Assembly (NCBI GenBank): GCA_015039365.1
Contig: WION01000082.1
Span: forward strand, 120,122-184,121
Length of the DNA stretch: 64,000 bases
Direction of reading: 5' to 3'
From: Amanita rubescens
Lineage: Eukaryota; Basidiomycota; Agaricomycetes; Agaricales; Amanitaceae
Every line of letters begins with the position of its first letter. Within the stretch, counting starts at the first letter, position 1. The position numbers were made by a program, and so were the translations under genes. Below the pieces are notes generated by a model. That model was not told where the DNA came from. It made no database searches and saw nothing but the letters and a program-made list of their open reading frames with translations. This document shows, piece after piece, positions 23,245 through 34,300 of this stretch.

Positions 23245-25218
23245 TTACTTCAACATCGCTTCCAACTTTGAATCCAACTGTTCCCGAATCCTCTCTAAAA
23301 TCCAAATCTTCTCCGACTCCCCACTAGCAAACAACGGCCCCTCATCTCCCAACCACGTCCATTTCGAAATATCACCATCCTCACACCCTCTATCCCGATT
23401 CAACTCCAACAACTTGATAATCTCCTGCCACTCTTCCCAGGTATACCTTTTACTTTCATCGTCTTGAATGATTTGTCGAACGCCCCTAACGAGCCTCATA
23501 GCCCTCATCACTTCATCTCTATAACCTCTTTCCTTTTCGGACATATTCGGATCCGGCTTTTGGGGGACGACGGGCGCGGACACGGCAGACGCTATAATCG
23601 CCGTCCGGTGTTTTTTTTCTAACTGGCCACCGCTTGCGACTGACTCGCCGTCTTCGCTTTGTTGTTCGTCGTCTCGGTATATGTCGACCGTCCCGATCAG
23701 CCATTTGCCGAGGACGCCTTCAACGGGACCTTCTGTAACCCATTTGGCTAGGGTATCGCCAATGTCGGAGATGAGGAGCGTCATGGCAGGGATCGCGGCG
23801 ATGGACCAAGCTACGAAGAGAGGTCGAGCGGCGCGAGAACGAGGTATGACGTCTCCGTACCCGATGGTTAAGAGGGAGACGTAGGTAAAGTAGAGGGAGA
23901 GGGGGTATGTGTATGTTCCCGCTTCCTGTTCTTCGTGCTGTGCGGACCCCACAAGTCGGTGTCAATAGTTATCCCAAAGAGTTTTTTGGACAACTCACCC
24001 GTTCTGCTATCCAAAATAAGAGCGCGCCTCCGAACCAGATGACCACGAACAACGTAAAGGTTGACAAGAGAGACAAATACTTCCTCTTATCATCCGCACT
24101 CTTCTTCACGTACCTCATCACCTCCCATTCATCCCTACTCCATTTTATTGGCGTTTGCAATGTAGGAATCCTCGATCTAATCTTTCTCGGATTCCGATTC
24201 AAAGACAAGAGACGGAGGAATATAGATTTCTTTTCATAGCCCCGAGCTTGGACGCGGAACCACATTCTACGTTGGGTTTTCATGACTTCCTTTCCCCATA
24301 CCACTCGCTCTCTAATCCGCGCTACGAATAGCGCGCGGATACTGGTCACGACGAGACCCAACACGAATATGCCTATCGCGGTATAGGGTATCACTATAAT
24401 CTTGGACACCGAACTCGAAGGTACGAAATCGGAACCAAAACCGATCGTAAGCAACGAATAGTTTGTCCAGTATATCCCATCGAGGAACGTCCAGTTTTCG
24501 ATGGAGGAGAATATTCCCGCGCCTAGAGCGAGGTAGAGTGTGAATATGATGGTTTGGAACATGAGTGTGCGTTGGGGGGCTGTGAGGAGAACTTGGGGAC
24601 GGTATATAGGGAATTTGTCCCGGAAGATGGGCCAGCGGAGGGTGGGTAGGACGGAGGTGAGGAGCATGGTTGCGTTGAAGAGGTGCATGGAGCAGGAAAT
24701 GAGGGCGTAGTAGTAGGCTTGGGTGAAAATCTTGTCAACGCCCACCTTGGTGGAGCTGAGTGCGACGACGTGGGCTGTGCCAGAGACGTACCTGTTGGGC
24801 TGAGATTATTGGATGGTAAGATGAGGAGGAAGGAGACTTGCCAGAGGAAGATTGTGACTGGTTGGGATATGAAGTACCGGATCCTACGAGCAAAGTTCAT
24901 GATAAGGAGAATATTGGCGGATACGGCTGTTCCAAGGGCTACCGAGTTGAGAGCATAGACTCTGTAAAGCCGTGTTGTGACAGGGGGTTTATCGAACAGT
25001 GGAAGAACTCACAACGTCGTATCGTGGGCTGCCTGTCCTGGGATGGGTTGGGTGAAAACGACCCATGGTTCGAAAAATGCGAGAACAGCAAATAGATTGG
25101 CTATGGGGGCTGTTGCAGCGCAGATAAGAGGGAGAACGGCGGAAATGAACCACCAACGTCTGTTGAGAGCCTTATGATGTGTCGCTTGGACCTGTACTTG
25201 GTGCTTGTAAGTCTCCAT
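23245..25218 (-). CDS. TOK-type two-pore outward-rectifying potassium channel
   Basis: TOK channels are fungal plasma-membrane K+ channels with eight membrane spans and two pore loops. This 603-residue model uses exons 25218-25013, 24961-24842, 24791-23999 and 23937-23245; phases agree. Membrane segments are seen at WWFISAVLPLICAATAPIANL, the VALGTAVSANILLIM region, FISQPVTIFLW, YYYALISCSMHLFNATMLL, IIFTLYLALGAGIFS, IPYTAIGIFVLGLVVTSI, FTLFVVIWFGGALLFWI and FVAWSIAAIPAMTLLIS. The first selectivity filter is TIGFGSD near residue 225 and the second TIGYGD near 397, the expected asymmetric pair. A charged C-terminal tail of about 180 residues follows. The intron at 24792-24841 is best read as GC-AG (GCAAGT donor), because only that joins LW to YVSGTA in frame. 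A truncated copy of the tail lies at 20761-20918. Confidence 0.9.
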
Positions 25219-25697
25219 GTCATGTGGGGCTCGCAATGGAGTGAGTTTTGTAGGATCGGATCATGAGCCCGGTATTTTGAATTTTTAGTTGTGCATGACA
25301 TGAGACATCAATTGACCAAATAATACCATTAGCGTAATATAAATACACAACAAAGGAAGACGGAAAGTCGCTTTGACGATATAGATAACTGATACAAGTG
25401 AACGGTCGTGTCGGTGCGACAGATATATATGGAAGATGGTAAGCAAGGAAGGTGGCAGTGTATGTTGTAATGATGTGTGATGCAGTCCCATCGAAGTCTA
25501 CAAAGTCCATTACAGAAATGAAAAATAAATAAAAAAGAAAAGAAAATGGGATTTGATGACATCATCACGATGACATTGGCCAGCAAAGAGGCACAGGGGC
25601 AATTGAATAGTCTATGTAGTCGGCTAGCCGGATCTCGACGATGAACGCGGTGTACGTTATATTGTACGTATACGAGATGGCTGGTGGTAGGTTTCGC
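25219..25697. other. Intergenic between two divergent or adjacent genes
   Basis: AT-richer sequence between the TOK start (25218) and the phosphatase stop (25698). It probably holds the TOK promoter and phosphatase 3' UTR. No other feature seen. Confidence 0.4.
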
Positions 25698-26304
25698 TCA
25701 GGAAGTGAAACGCCGGGTAACAGTGGGTCTGCGCCATGCGGCTTCCCAGTCTTGTAGAGCTTTGACGAAGCCTGGGTTGGGTTTGATGCACGCCCGCTTA
25801 CGTTTGACTAAATCGTAAGCGTTATCGTACGACATGCCTTTGTTCCTGATCAGGTATGCAATGACGACGGCCGCGCTGCGCGATACGCCCTATCGCGTCC
25901 AGAATTAGAAAACTTGGGACGAAGGTGAAAATCTGAGACTGTACCTGTTGGCAGTGGACGAGGACGCTTTGACCGCTTTTGAGGGCTTTGTCGATGTGGT
26001 TGCAGACTGCTTCTAGATGAGGACGGAGGTCTGCGGAGGAGTGGTCGAGGATGTCGATACGGTAGCATGTGAAGCCATTTTTTTCACTTTGTGGGAGCCA
26101 GGGAACGTCGAGGACTTGGACGAGGTGAGTGATGCGATGTTCGCGGAGGAGGTCAATATCATTGACGGCTGAGAGAGAGCCGAGGTAGAGTGCGCCAGAA
26201 GTGACGGCGGTGGTTCCAGGGAGGATAGAAGATTCGAGGACGAGATGCATTGGAGTACACATGGCTTGGACGACTTCAGGTGGGAGACTGTCGAAGCGAA
26301 TCAT
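25698..26304 (-). CDS. Dual-specificity protein phosphatase
   Basis: Cysteine-based phosphatase of 183 residues from exons 26304-25945 and 25889-25698; the 55-nt intron splits the active site in phase 0. The fold is evident from LYLGSLSAVNDIDLLREHRITHLVQVLD, the general-acid region DILDHSSADL and the signature HCQQGVSRSA (Cys nucleophile and Arg of HCx5R), followed by VVIAYLIRNKGMSYDNAY. This matches atypical DSP-family phosphatases of about 180-200 residues. ATG 26304 precedes IRFDSLPP and lies just after a possible acceptor (CTGCCAG), so an upstream exon cannot be excluded; 26588-26315 is open on the same strand. It shares an intergenic region with the divergent complex I gene at 26871. Substrate unknown. 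Confidence 0.88.
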
Positions 26305-26314
26305 GGCGCGCACT

Positions 26315-26588
26315 GGCAGTTAGGAACATTCAAAGGCGGATTATATAGCACGAAAATTATCAATAGGAGGCCGCGTTCTTTTCTTTTCTTTGTGTTACGG
26401 TGGCCAAAGTCTCGGCTTTGAAGCCGCGAAACTAGAATCACAGCCTGCGAAAGTACAATCAGAAAGTCCGCCCTGCTAGCTCCACCGCTAGAGATTCTTT
26501 CAAAAGTCGCGACCCAACGCTCGTCATCCAACCTGAGTTCCTGGGGTAGCGACGATCCTCTTGGCGTTCCAGGCGTGCCATTGTACAT
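26315..26588 (-). other. Unassigned open stretch upstream of the phosphatase
   Basis: An ATG at 26588 opens about 90 codons (MYNGTPGTPRGSSLPQELR...). It is not recognisable and runs into the phosphatase start region. It could be a 5' exon of the phosphatase, an upstream ORF or chance. The strand-divergent complex I promoter must lie in the remaining 26589-26870. Confidence 0.25.
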
Positions 26589-26870
26589 AATATAATAACA
26601 TATTCATTTCTGACTTCTCAATGTTCTCTATCTATAGCCTCCGCCGACTTACGACCATGGGGTGCCGCTGTATCCACCCCCGTTTTCTGACATTGGGTAC
26701 GGCTCACGCACCCATTTATTTAAAACCACATACGACGTATCCAGTGCTATGCGGACGGTCCGCAACTTGCGGGTTATGCTTGGCAAGAGCTTGACCGGAG
26801 CAACTCGGAACACCGGCATCTGCCGTTTTTTCCAAGCTCCGCTCAGCGCCGGCCACGACGAGCAACCATC

Positions 26871-28617
26871 ATGTTGTCCTCGTCGTCGAGTACGATGCTC
26901 AAAGCTTCTGTGCAATCCAGTCGCGTAGGGAGATCACGGCTACAGCACCAGCTCACTCGTACTCTCGCTACAGTTGCTGACCCACCCGTTCGACGGTACG
27001 GCGGACTGAAAGACCAAGACAGAATATTCACAAATGCCTTCTTGAAGCACGATTTCGGCCTCAAAGGCGCCCTAGTACGTTTTTTTCCTCTCTCCGAGAC
27101 AAAGAAGAGTTGAAACTCTGACCAAAAGTCCCGCGGAGACTGGCACAAAACAAAAGAAATCATCTTAAAGGGAGACTCATGGATCATTCAAACTATGAAA
27201 GATTCCGGTCTACGTGGACGAGGCGGAGCAGGTTTCCCCAGCGGTCTCAAATGGAGCTTCATGAACAAGCCCGGCTGGGAAAAAGACCCTCGACCACGCT
27301 ACCTCGTCGTCAACGCTGACGAAGGTGAACCCGGTACCTGCAAAGACCGCGAAATCCTACGCGGAGACCCACACAAACTCGTCGAAGGTTGCCTCGTCGC
27401 CGGACGAGCTATGAACGCCAGCGCAGCTTACATCTACATTCGCGGCGAATTCTACCAGGAAGCGATGCACCTCCAACAAGCCATCGACGAGGCTTACAAA
27501 GCCGGTCTGATCGGTAAGAACGCGTGCGGGTCCGGGTACGACTTTGACGTGTACGTCCACCGCGGGGCGGGCGCTTACATTTGCGGGGAGGAAACGGCCC
27601 TTATTGAGAGTCTGGAAGGGAAACAGGGTAAACCGAGATTGAAACCTCCGTTCCCGGCGGATGTGGGGTTGTTTGGGTGTCCGACGACCGTGGCTAATGT
27701 GGAGACTGTCGCGGTTGCGCCGACGATTTGTAGGCGCGGTGGGTCGTGGTTTGCCGGGTTTGGAAGGGAGAGGAATCAAGGAACCAAGTTGTTTTGTATC
27801 AGTGGACATGTGAACAATCCGTGTGTGGTTGAGGAAGAGATGAGTATACCCCTCAAGGATTTGATCGAGAAGCATTGTGGAGGTGTTATAGGTGGTTGGG
27901 ATAATTTGTTGGGCATTATTCCAGGTGGGAGCTCGGTTCCTGTGCTTCCCAAACATATATGCGAGGAAGTCTTGTGAGTTTTTGGCTTGATCCAAAGTAT
28001 ACCTACTTACTCATGGTTGTATTCGACAGGATGGACTTTGATTCTTTGAAAGACGCTCAATCTGGACTTGGTACCGGAGCTGTTATCGTCATGGACAAGA
28101 GCACCGACATTGTCTCGGCCATCGCTCGTTTCTCTCACGTACGTTCTTTGTTCGAATCTTGCGCATACATGTCCTTATTTATGCTAGTTTTACAAACATG
28201 AATCTTGCGGGCAATGTACGCCGTGCAGAGAAGGTACAACGTGGATGATGAAAATGATGGATCGGATGGTAGAAGGCCGGGCGCACCGTCGGGAGATTGA
28301 CATGCTCCTAGAGCTTACGTACGTTCCGCTCCTGTGATTCACGAGGAGAGAAGATATTTAACTCCGCTTGCAGGAAACAAGTCGAAGGTCGCACCATCTG
28401 TGCTTTGGGCGATGCCGCTGCGTGGCCTATTCAGGGCTTGATGCGACACTTCCGTCCAGAGGTCGAGCGCCGGATCGACGCTTTCCACGCTGCCCATGAA
28501 GCAGTTGGATTTGGTGGACATCTTGCGAGCGAGATTGATGATACCCTTGCCGTACCGGACAATCTCGGGCTTCGTCTACCTGCTTTAGAGCCATCGCAGC
28601 AACAACCGAGTGCATGA
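26871..28617 (+). CDS. nuo-51: NADH:ubiquinone oxidoreductase 51 kDa subunit (NDUFV1/NUO-51), mitochondrial
   Basis: The NADH-binding, FMN- and 4Fe-4S-bearing subunit of complex I, which oxidises matrix NADH. Exons 26871-27074, 27129-27973, 28030-28138, 28188-28318 and 28374-28617 give 510 residues, close to fungal homologues. Residues 1-35 are Ser/Arg-rich with no acidic residues, a mitochondrial presequence (TLATVADPP marks its end). The NADH/FMN signatures are [14 protein letters not shown] and [18 protein letters not shown], then [20 protein letters not shown]. The N3 iron-sulphur ligands are [11 protein letters not shown], whose three cysteines are encoded at 28203-28235, and the cysteine of [12 protein letters not shown]. 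The model is intact and conserved, CpG-containing, and marks ordinary chromosome between the accessory genes. It is divergent from the phosphatase at 26304. Confidence 0.96.
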
Positions 28618-28776
28618 TAGATGAACCATCTATTTGTAAGTAGCGCGTACGGTGGTATTATACATATATATATTATTCAAAACACAAGAAGTTTTTTTAC
28701 AAAATACAAAAGATCATCGCAACGATGGAGATGCTGGTGCTACAATTAGTTATAAACACATACGGTCAGATTCGGA

Positions 28777-30354
28777 TCACTTGGATGAAACGTCAAGAAA
28801 AGGAAGTCTCGACTCGTCCGAGTCACTCGACGAAGATTCGTCGCTCGCCGGGCTGATTCCTCGAGTGCTGAGCGTCTTGGATAGACTACCCAACGCTTGT
28901 TTCAATTCCTCTCGAATCAAATCGACAACAGAGAGGCCAAAAGAATCAGCAGGAACAAGCCATTCATAATTCGCCTTATTCGATGTTCCAAGAATGGACC
29001 ACGGCTCTGCTGCCTCCGCTCGTTTCTTATTCACCTGCTCGATATAAGCGCGACAAGCCCAACACGACAACTTGCTGGTGCCGATATAATTCCTATGTAC
29101 CGGCGTCTCGTGCTGTTCGAAAAATTTGATGAGCTGGATTTCGCAGTGTAGGTGTGGAACGGCTCCTCCGGGTGGCCAGAGGTTGCGCACGCTGTCGGCA
29201 AATTCTTGGTGAAAGGGATTGGTCTCGTCCAGGTCCAGACTTGGATATCCGTATTTTTCGAGGGTGCTTTGGAGGAGTGGTAAGGGAGGTTCGGGGAGAG
29301 GGTAGGGGCAGCCGTGGTTTCGGGGTAGGATGGAGGATTGGCCAGAGGCGACCCAGGTAATGTGAATGTTCCCTCCGTCGTGCAGGAATTCGGCATAACT
29401 TTGTTCGCCCAGGGCTTCTTGGATGAATTGGAATCCGTACGTGGCGAAACTCCACGCGTCGACCCGATATCGTGCAACGCGCCATAGTCTTCGCCAGAGT
29501 TTGAGAATCCAATCCAAGTCGGCGGAGGTGCCGTACCACTTTGAGCCCTTGGCCGAGGGTTTCTCGGTTTCAAATTGCGCGAAAAAGTTGGAGTAGACGA
29601 GTATCAAGGCGCAGCGACAATAACTGTGTGCCCACGCTTGTTTGTCCCTTCCGCTGGAGAGGTAATCGAGGCCTTTTTCGATCAAATCGACGAGTCTCCT
29701 GAATACCAGTTTGAGCACGGTAGCGCCGGAAGATTCGGTGGCAATTATTCGAAGCTCGCGAGCAAAGTTGAGGAGGCACGTATCATTCTCCACTCCGCCG
29801 GAAGCAACCCACCGATCGACGATAGTGTTGAACCTCTCCACCACTTTCGATGATCCACCTCTGGCTAAAGGCTCCATCCTCGCAATAGCCCCGACTTTAC
29901 TCGCGAATCGGCGGTGAGAAATTGATATGGTGGTCTTGAACAAGGTGTCGGTGGCCGACCCTGGATCTTTTTGTGCCATAGCTCGACGGAGGGCAAACAA
30001 AAACTCCCGTCCGTTTTCGATGTCCCTCTCGTCAGGTAAACCTCGCGTTCGGGCAAGGTAGAGCATGATGGTGCCTGAGCGAACGGACAAGGCAGCGGCA
30101 ACGGCGTCACCCTGAGGATCCCGTACGAGACAGATGGCGATCCAGCTTAAGATGGACACCATTCTGCTGGGGAGATCATCCTCGGCTTCGACTGGGTCCT
30201 GGTTCTCTTGAGGCAGGGAGTAGAATAGAGTCGGTGGGACACGCGAGACATATCTTTGGTTTAGGTTAATGAAGGCTAGGGAGGTCATAGCTTCAAGTTG
30301 TTCATCGATGGAATGCTTTGCGACCCAGTGGTTTGTCAGTGGCGGGAGGTGCAT
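28777..30354 (-). CDS. OTT_1508-like deaminase-fold protein
   Basis: A 525-residue protein in one exon from ATG 30354. Residues about 402-450 contain HLHCEIQLIKFFEQHE and, after a gap, GTSKLSCWACRAYIEQVN. This is the H-x-E ... C-x2-C zinc signature of the OTT_1508 branch of the nucleic-acid deaminase superfamily, which is expanded in fungi and whose substrates are largely unknown. The rest is helical and has no other recognisable domain; the C-terminus is Ser/Asp-rich. An alternative start lies upstream: ATG at about 30394 encoding MDQWQ, then a good GTATGT donor and an acceptor at GGTCGCAAAG, joining in frame to HSIDEQL. A nucleic-acid or nucleotide deaminase function is inferred from the motif. 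It is tail-to-tail with the complex I gene, 159 bp apart. Confidence 0.75.
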   Translation of the reverse strand: MHLPPLTNHWVAKHSIDEQLEAMTSLAFINLNQRYVSRVPPTLFYSLPQENQDPVEAEDDLPSRMVSILSWIAICLVRDPQGDAVAAALSVRSGTIMLYLARTRGLPDERDIENGREFLFALRRAMAQKDPGSATDTLFKTTISISHRRFASKVGAIARMEPLARGGSSKVVERFNTIVDRWVASGGVENDTCLLNFARELRIIATESSGATVLKLVFRRLVDLIEKGLDYLSSGRDKQAWAHSYCRCALILVYSNFFAQFETEKPSAKGSKWYGTSADLDWILKLWRRLWRVARYRVDAWSFATYGFQFIQEALGEQSYAEFLHDGGNIHITWVASGQSSILPRNHGCPYPLPEPPLPLLQSTLEKYGYPSLDLDETNPFHQEFADSVRNLWPPGGAVPHLHCEIQLIKFFEQHETPVHRNYIGTSKLSCWACRAYIEQVNKKRAEAAEPWSILGTSNKANYEWLVPADSFGLSVVDLIREELKQALGSLSKTLSTRGISPASDESSSSDSDESRLPFLDVSSK

Positions 30355-30399
30355 TGATATGGAAGACAGGTTTACATACCTGCCATTGGTCCATTTTGC

Positions 30400-31399
30400 T
30401 GAGCGGCGGTCGTCCCTAGGAAGATGTCTGCTTTAGCACGTCTCATATCTCAATCAACGGTAGTACGTACTTAGTTCATGTATAAGAAAGAAGTGGCAAA
30501 CGTGATAGTTCGACGCTGAGCGCGTCAATTGAACAGTTGGAGCGGAGGATTAGTAAGACCTGGCACTATTCGGAAGGCAGTGACATAATGCACGCGTGAC
30601 CTCTAGACGTCCCAGGGATAATCGATAATCGATAGCAACTGTAGTTACAGAGTTTGGGCGCGATGGTGGGGATGATTATAACTTGTGAGTCTGCCAATCG
30701 CAGGAAAGATGGCAGCCTCACCTTCGTAAGTGTAACGACTGTCTGGACATCCTGTGTCTTGCCATTGTGGCATATATTCCAGCTTGGGATCACGGTGATG
30801 ACCGGAGTGGAGCGTTGGCGATGAATTGCCCCTACTTAGGTAGACGCAAGTGGCAAGCCCAGGGTTGCCTAATGGAGAAGTATCCAAACATGTACGACTG
30901 GGCAATGATCAGTTTCGGGGGTCACTATTGTGCCACGCCGCCCTCTCGCTTCTTTGACCAAACCCCACCATTTCCTCCCACTCACTGTCCGAGTCCTGCA
31001 CGCTCTCAACTCCGATTGACCAAACACAAGTATTTGTTATCTGCTAGTCACAACGGTCACACGTGATTGCCTGGACTACTGCTCGAGCCCGCTTATTGCC
31101 TTGCTGGTATGTTGAGCTATACAAACTGACATTGCATTTATGCCAGTATTCTTATTGATCCTGGACAACCATTCATTACCTTAGAGATAATTGCTTTAGC
31201 ACACTGCCTGATTCAGGATTCTCAAGTCACACTCTAGTACTCTAGTAGTACAGCCTGTACAGGTACTCCGACTTTCTCAGTCTCACATCCTTTTCTGCTG
31301 AGCTCAGCATGATCATCAGTCTTGCCTTGCTCCATAATCAACCACTTCATTACTAGTAATGGCAGACACCACCAGTGGACTTTCATTGAGTGATCCAAT
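30400..31399. other. Intergenic, no gene recognised
   Basis: Promoter-side sequence of the deaminase gene on the left and the GTPase on the right. At about 31050, GGTCACACGTGATTG is loosely similar to the TGACGTG-type elements of the NLR genes. Base composition changes near 31080 from CpG-containing to CpG-poor. Confidence 0.4.
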
Positions 31400-34300
31400 A
31401 TGACTGTGTTGGCATCCTCATTATCTGACTGGTACATATTAGGTACAGATGAGACACATGTTAAAATGCTCAGGGAACAATACCTATGCCAACATTTTTG
31501 CATCATTGTCATAGGGAGGGCTAATGCAGGCAAGAGAACCATCCTTGAGAAGGTTTGTGGTGTAGCAAAGGGGACAAAGCCCATGATATATGACAAGGAT
31601 GGTAAGTCAGGCTGAACATTGTGCTTCTATGTATTCAATTCCATGTAGGTGAAGAACTGGAGGCATCTGCAACTCATTTGATGCCATCAATTCAGGTGGA
31701 TTTAATGATAATGTATGAATGTGCCTACTCATTAATAACAGAGAGGCCTACATGATATTGAACATCAGATTACATATCCTGGGTGTAACTTTATCTTCCA
31801 TGACTCTCAGGGATTTGAATCTGGTTCTACTGATGAATTGGAGCTTGCTTGGAATTTTATTGAGAAGAGTTCTGCAGAAACTGAGCTACAAAATCAGTTG
31901 CATGCAATTTGGTATCTTGATTTCTCCATTTACATGACTATCTGACTAGGCTCCTGATAGGTACTGCATACCCATGGACAGCCCTCGTCCCATTCTACCT
32001 GCAGAACTTGAATTTTTCAATAAAGGGACAGGCAGTGGTAAGTCCTAATAAATTCATTTCTCATCTTGTTTGTTTTACAGAGATTATTTACCCTTGACTA
32101 TTGTTCTTCCCCCCTTTCCATTGGCTGAATTACTAAGCACTAATCCATAGTGTACTGACTAGTAAATTACAGTTCCTTTGGTGGTTATATTTACCAAGTT
32201 TGATGGTCAAATAGCCTGTCAATTTGTCAATTTGACTGATGCAAACTTGAAGGATGAAGATAAGTGGGAGACAGCCAGGGAGATTGCTGAAATCACTTTT
32301 CAGAAAGTTTATCTTCCTAAAGTATTGGATGCTAAATATCCTCCCAAGGCATATGTGCGATTGGAAGGTGAGAATGACAAATTTTAAATGAAAACAGTGT
32401 AGCATTGTTTCATAGACATGGATCTACCAGAGAACAATTGTGTTGAATTAACTCAGCAAACTGCTGATGCAATAAATGATGACACTATGCATCAGCTGTT
32501 TGTTTCAACACAGATGAATAACCTTGACCTTTGTGTAACATCTGCACTTGAGTGAGGGCCACATTCAAAATGTCACTCACTACCATTGACATTGTTTTTC
32601 TGATCAGCAGTCTTGACCCATAATCTACAGGAAGTGAGTGACATTAATTTTGATTTTTATTATCTCATGATGCATAACATGATCAACAGCAAGTGAGTAA
32701 ATCTATCATTGTGAGCAGACTTGTGAATCCAGTCTCTTGTGGACAGGGAGTGAGTGATGCAATGCTGCCTCACACCACATCTGACCTGCTTAAAGAAAGT
32801 AAGCAGCATTGATAGTTTTGCAGTTTATCAGACATATGTAACTCAATGAACAACAGAATGTTGGTGACATACTTTTATATAAAAGAGTCTCAACAAATTT
32901 CATTGGATTAATAATAGCAAGTAAGTGACATTTCCTTTCTGTCTTCTTACAAACAACACTACATCTTGTCTCAAAACAGCATTGAACAGGCAGTAAATAT
33001 TTCTCCTTTTCAAAACCTCTTCACAAGCTACTGCAAAACAAACAGGGTGTATGTGATACTTTTGTGATATGTGAATTTATCATATGAAATACTAAGGAGA
33101 AAAGAGAGTTAGTGGCATTGTTCTCTTTCTTCCCAATTCATTATGCTAATTTCATTCTAAAAGGAAGTGAGTGATGCTGACCACTCTGCTGCAAGATGAT
33201 TTGGACAATGCTTTTTTTGTTCTACAGCTTGTGAGTGATGTTCTAATTTTTGTGAAAAGCAGTAAAATCACATCTTTTCCTCTACACATAGGAGGTTAGC
33301 AGCATATCATGCTGGTTTAGTGGTTCAAAAGATGTCCTTATCAAAATTTTGCATATGGCCAACAGTTTGTGAGTAACATTACAAACATTTCTGGAAATCT
33401 GCTCCATGTATTTTTCTCCTATAACAACAGTATGTGAGTGACATTGAAGATTTTTGTGATATCTTTTCCTATGTCCAACAGGGAGTGAGTGACATTGCGC
33501 ATTTTGTGAATGGTAATCTCATCACATCCTTTCCTATGACCAATAGGTTGTGAGCAACATCATGCACTTAGTGAAAGGCAGTCTGATCACATCTTTTCCT
33601 ATGACAAACAGAATGTGAGTGATATTCACATTTTGTGAAAGGCACTCTCTTCACATCTTTTCTTATGACCAACAGGGAGTGGGTGACATTCCACATATTG
33701 TGAAAAACAGCCACATGACAACTTTTCCATTTACCAACAGGGAGTGGGTGACATTGCACATTTTTTGAAAGACTGTCTCATCACATCTTTTCCTATGACC
33801 AACTGTCAGGGTGTGAGTAACATTCCACATTGTGTGGAAGGCAGTCTCATCACATATTTTTCTATGACCAACAGGGAGTAAGTGACATTACACATTGTGT
33901 GACAGACAGTCTCATCACACCTTTTCCTATGACCAACAGTGTGTAAGTGATATTGCACATTTTGTGTAAGGCAGTTAGTTTCATCATATCCTCAGTCTGT
34001 GAGTGACATTGCACATATTTGTGAAAGGCAGTCTCAGTATGATGAACAGCTTGTGAGTGACATTGACATTGTGTGAAATGCAGTCTCATCCATCTTTTCC
34101 TATGACCAACAGGGAGTGAGTGACATTGAACCTTGGTGAAAGGCAGAGTCTTTTCCTACTATGGCCTACAGAAAGTAAGTACATTGCACATTTTGTGACA
34201 GGTAGTCTTATCACATCTATGACCAACAGTGAGTTGGTGACATTGCACATCCTGTGAAAGGCAGTCTCATCACATCTTTTCCTGACAAACAGCTTGTGAG

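Noticed and set aside
27357..27995. Minus-strand ORF over the complex I gene
   Set aside because: Antisense shadow of a strongly conserved plus-strand gene.
32553..32555. TGA as the end of the GTPase gene
   Set aside because: Kept as the null model, but a GTGAGG donor overlaps it and the C-terminal anchor typical of the family lies downstream at 35349 in a compatible phase.
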